Shown one piece after another: positions 32,590 through 32,664 of a DNA stretch of 32,664 nt. The notes beneath the pieces are model-generated. The model ran no database searches. It was not told the origin of the DNA and was given only the letters and a program-made list of their open reading frames with translations. The position numbers and the translations under genes were made by a program. The stretch lies in NCBI GenBank assembly GCA_003331265.1, contig QOPV01000015.1, positions 1 to 32,664 of the forward strand. The letters are read 5' to 3'. Origin of the DNA: Cryomorphaceae bacterium (GTDB lineage Bacteria; Bacteroidota; Bacteroidia; Flavobacteriales; Flavobacteriaceae). Position 1 is the first letter of the stretch; each line of letters starts with the position of its first letter.

Positions 32590-32663
32590 TCTCTAATTAC
32601 TTTAATTGATTTTTTAATTGTTTCTGAGTCCACTTTCAGAATATACATTCCTGACTTGACGTC
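32586..32663 (-). CDS. C-terminal end of a type IX secretion (T9SS) cargo protein (partial)
   Basis: On the minus strand the frame running in from the window edge encodes 25 residues and a TGA. They read DVKSGMYILKV, then DSETIKKSIKVIRE, which is the last part of a Por/T9SS sorting domain (pattern SGMYIxKV...K). Such tails take secreted proteins through the outer membrane by the type IX system, which is confined to Bacteroidota. The N-terminal cargo part is outside the window, so the protein's role is unknown. The stop overlaps the ATG of the lipoprotein gene as ATGA (32586-32589). Confidence 0.75.
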   Translation of the reverse strand, partial: DVKSGMYILKVDSETIKKSIKVIRE

Positions 32664-32664
32664 A

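Noticed and set aside
1-32664. CRISPR arrays, insertion sequences, toxin-antitoxin or phage-defence systems
   Set aside because: No regularly spaced repeats, transposase, integrase, restriction or nuclease defence genes were seen anywhere in the window.

Overview
The window is a contiguous, AT-rich, gene-dense chromosomal segment that reads as a member of the Flavobacteriia (Bacteroidota), probably a small-genome marine type. The evidence is the very low GC, the lack of Shine-Dalgarno sequences with A-rich leaders and several TTG starts, TANNTTTG promoter boxes, a type IX secretion sorting tail at the right edge, a 2TM domain, Bacteroidota-type Mrp and WaaA proteins, and a mevalonate/UbiA cluster typical of this class. 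I place it by motif and gene order only; no search was run.

Layout, left to right. 1-4.3 kb: the 3' part of a sensor histidine kinase, then trmB, an alkyltransferase-like DNA repair protein, and an Fe-S/redox group (Mrp ATPase, NifU-like scaffold, thioredoxin-reductase-like ferredoxin-NADP reductase). 4.3-7.9 kb: a mevalonate-pathway group (mvaD, a mevalonate-kinase-like GHMP kinase, a UbiA prenyltransferase), ending in an RluB-type pseudouridine synthase whose active-site motifs have decayed. 7.9-13.6 kb: an accessory sugar-oxidation locus with ThuA, a Tat-exported Gfo/Idh/MocA oxidoreductase, a DUF1080 lipoprotein, a GMC oxidoreductase with a cysteine cluster, and its Tat-signal subunit 3. 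It is closed by a perfect bidirectional terminator and tRNA-Phe.

13.7-21.4 kb: a rightward block with coaX, an outer-membrane protein, a TPR protein, an LptC-like lipoprotein, a small membrane protein, a CNNM/CorC protein with a detached C-terminal domain, and a PpiD-like folding factor. 21.4-25.5 kb: DUF456, a TonB-C-like lipoprotein, ruvC, hemW and an M20 dipeptidase. 25.6-29 kb: tRNA-Leu(UAG), a secreted protein built from two repeats, waaA and a DegT-family aminotransferase. 29-32.7 kb: fabD, a fused 2TM-dihydrofolate reductase, a class V aminotransferase, a FN3-like lipoprotein, and the tail of a T9SS cargo protein that runs off the edge.

Most of the window is housekeeping. The points most worth a second look are the 2TM-DHFR fusion, the decayed pseudouridine synthase, the broken CNNM gene, and the periplasmic keto-glycoside locus. 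I see no CRISPR array, insertion sequence, prophage or rRNA.
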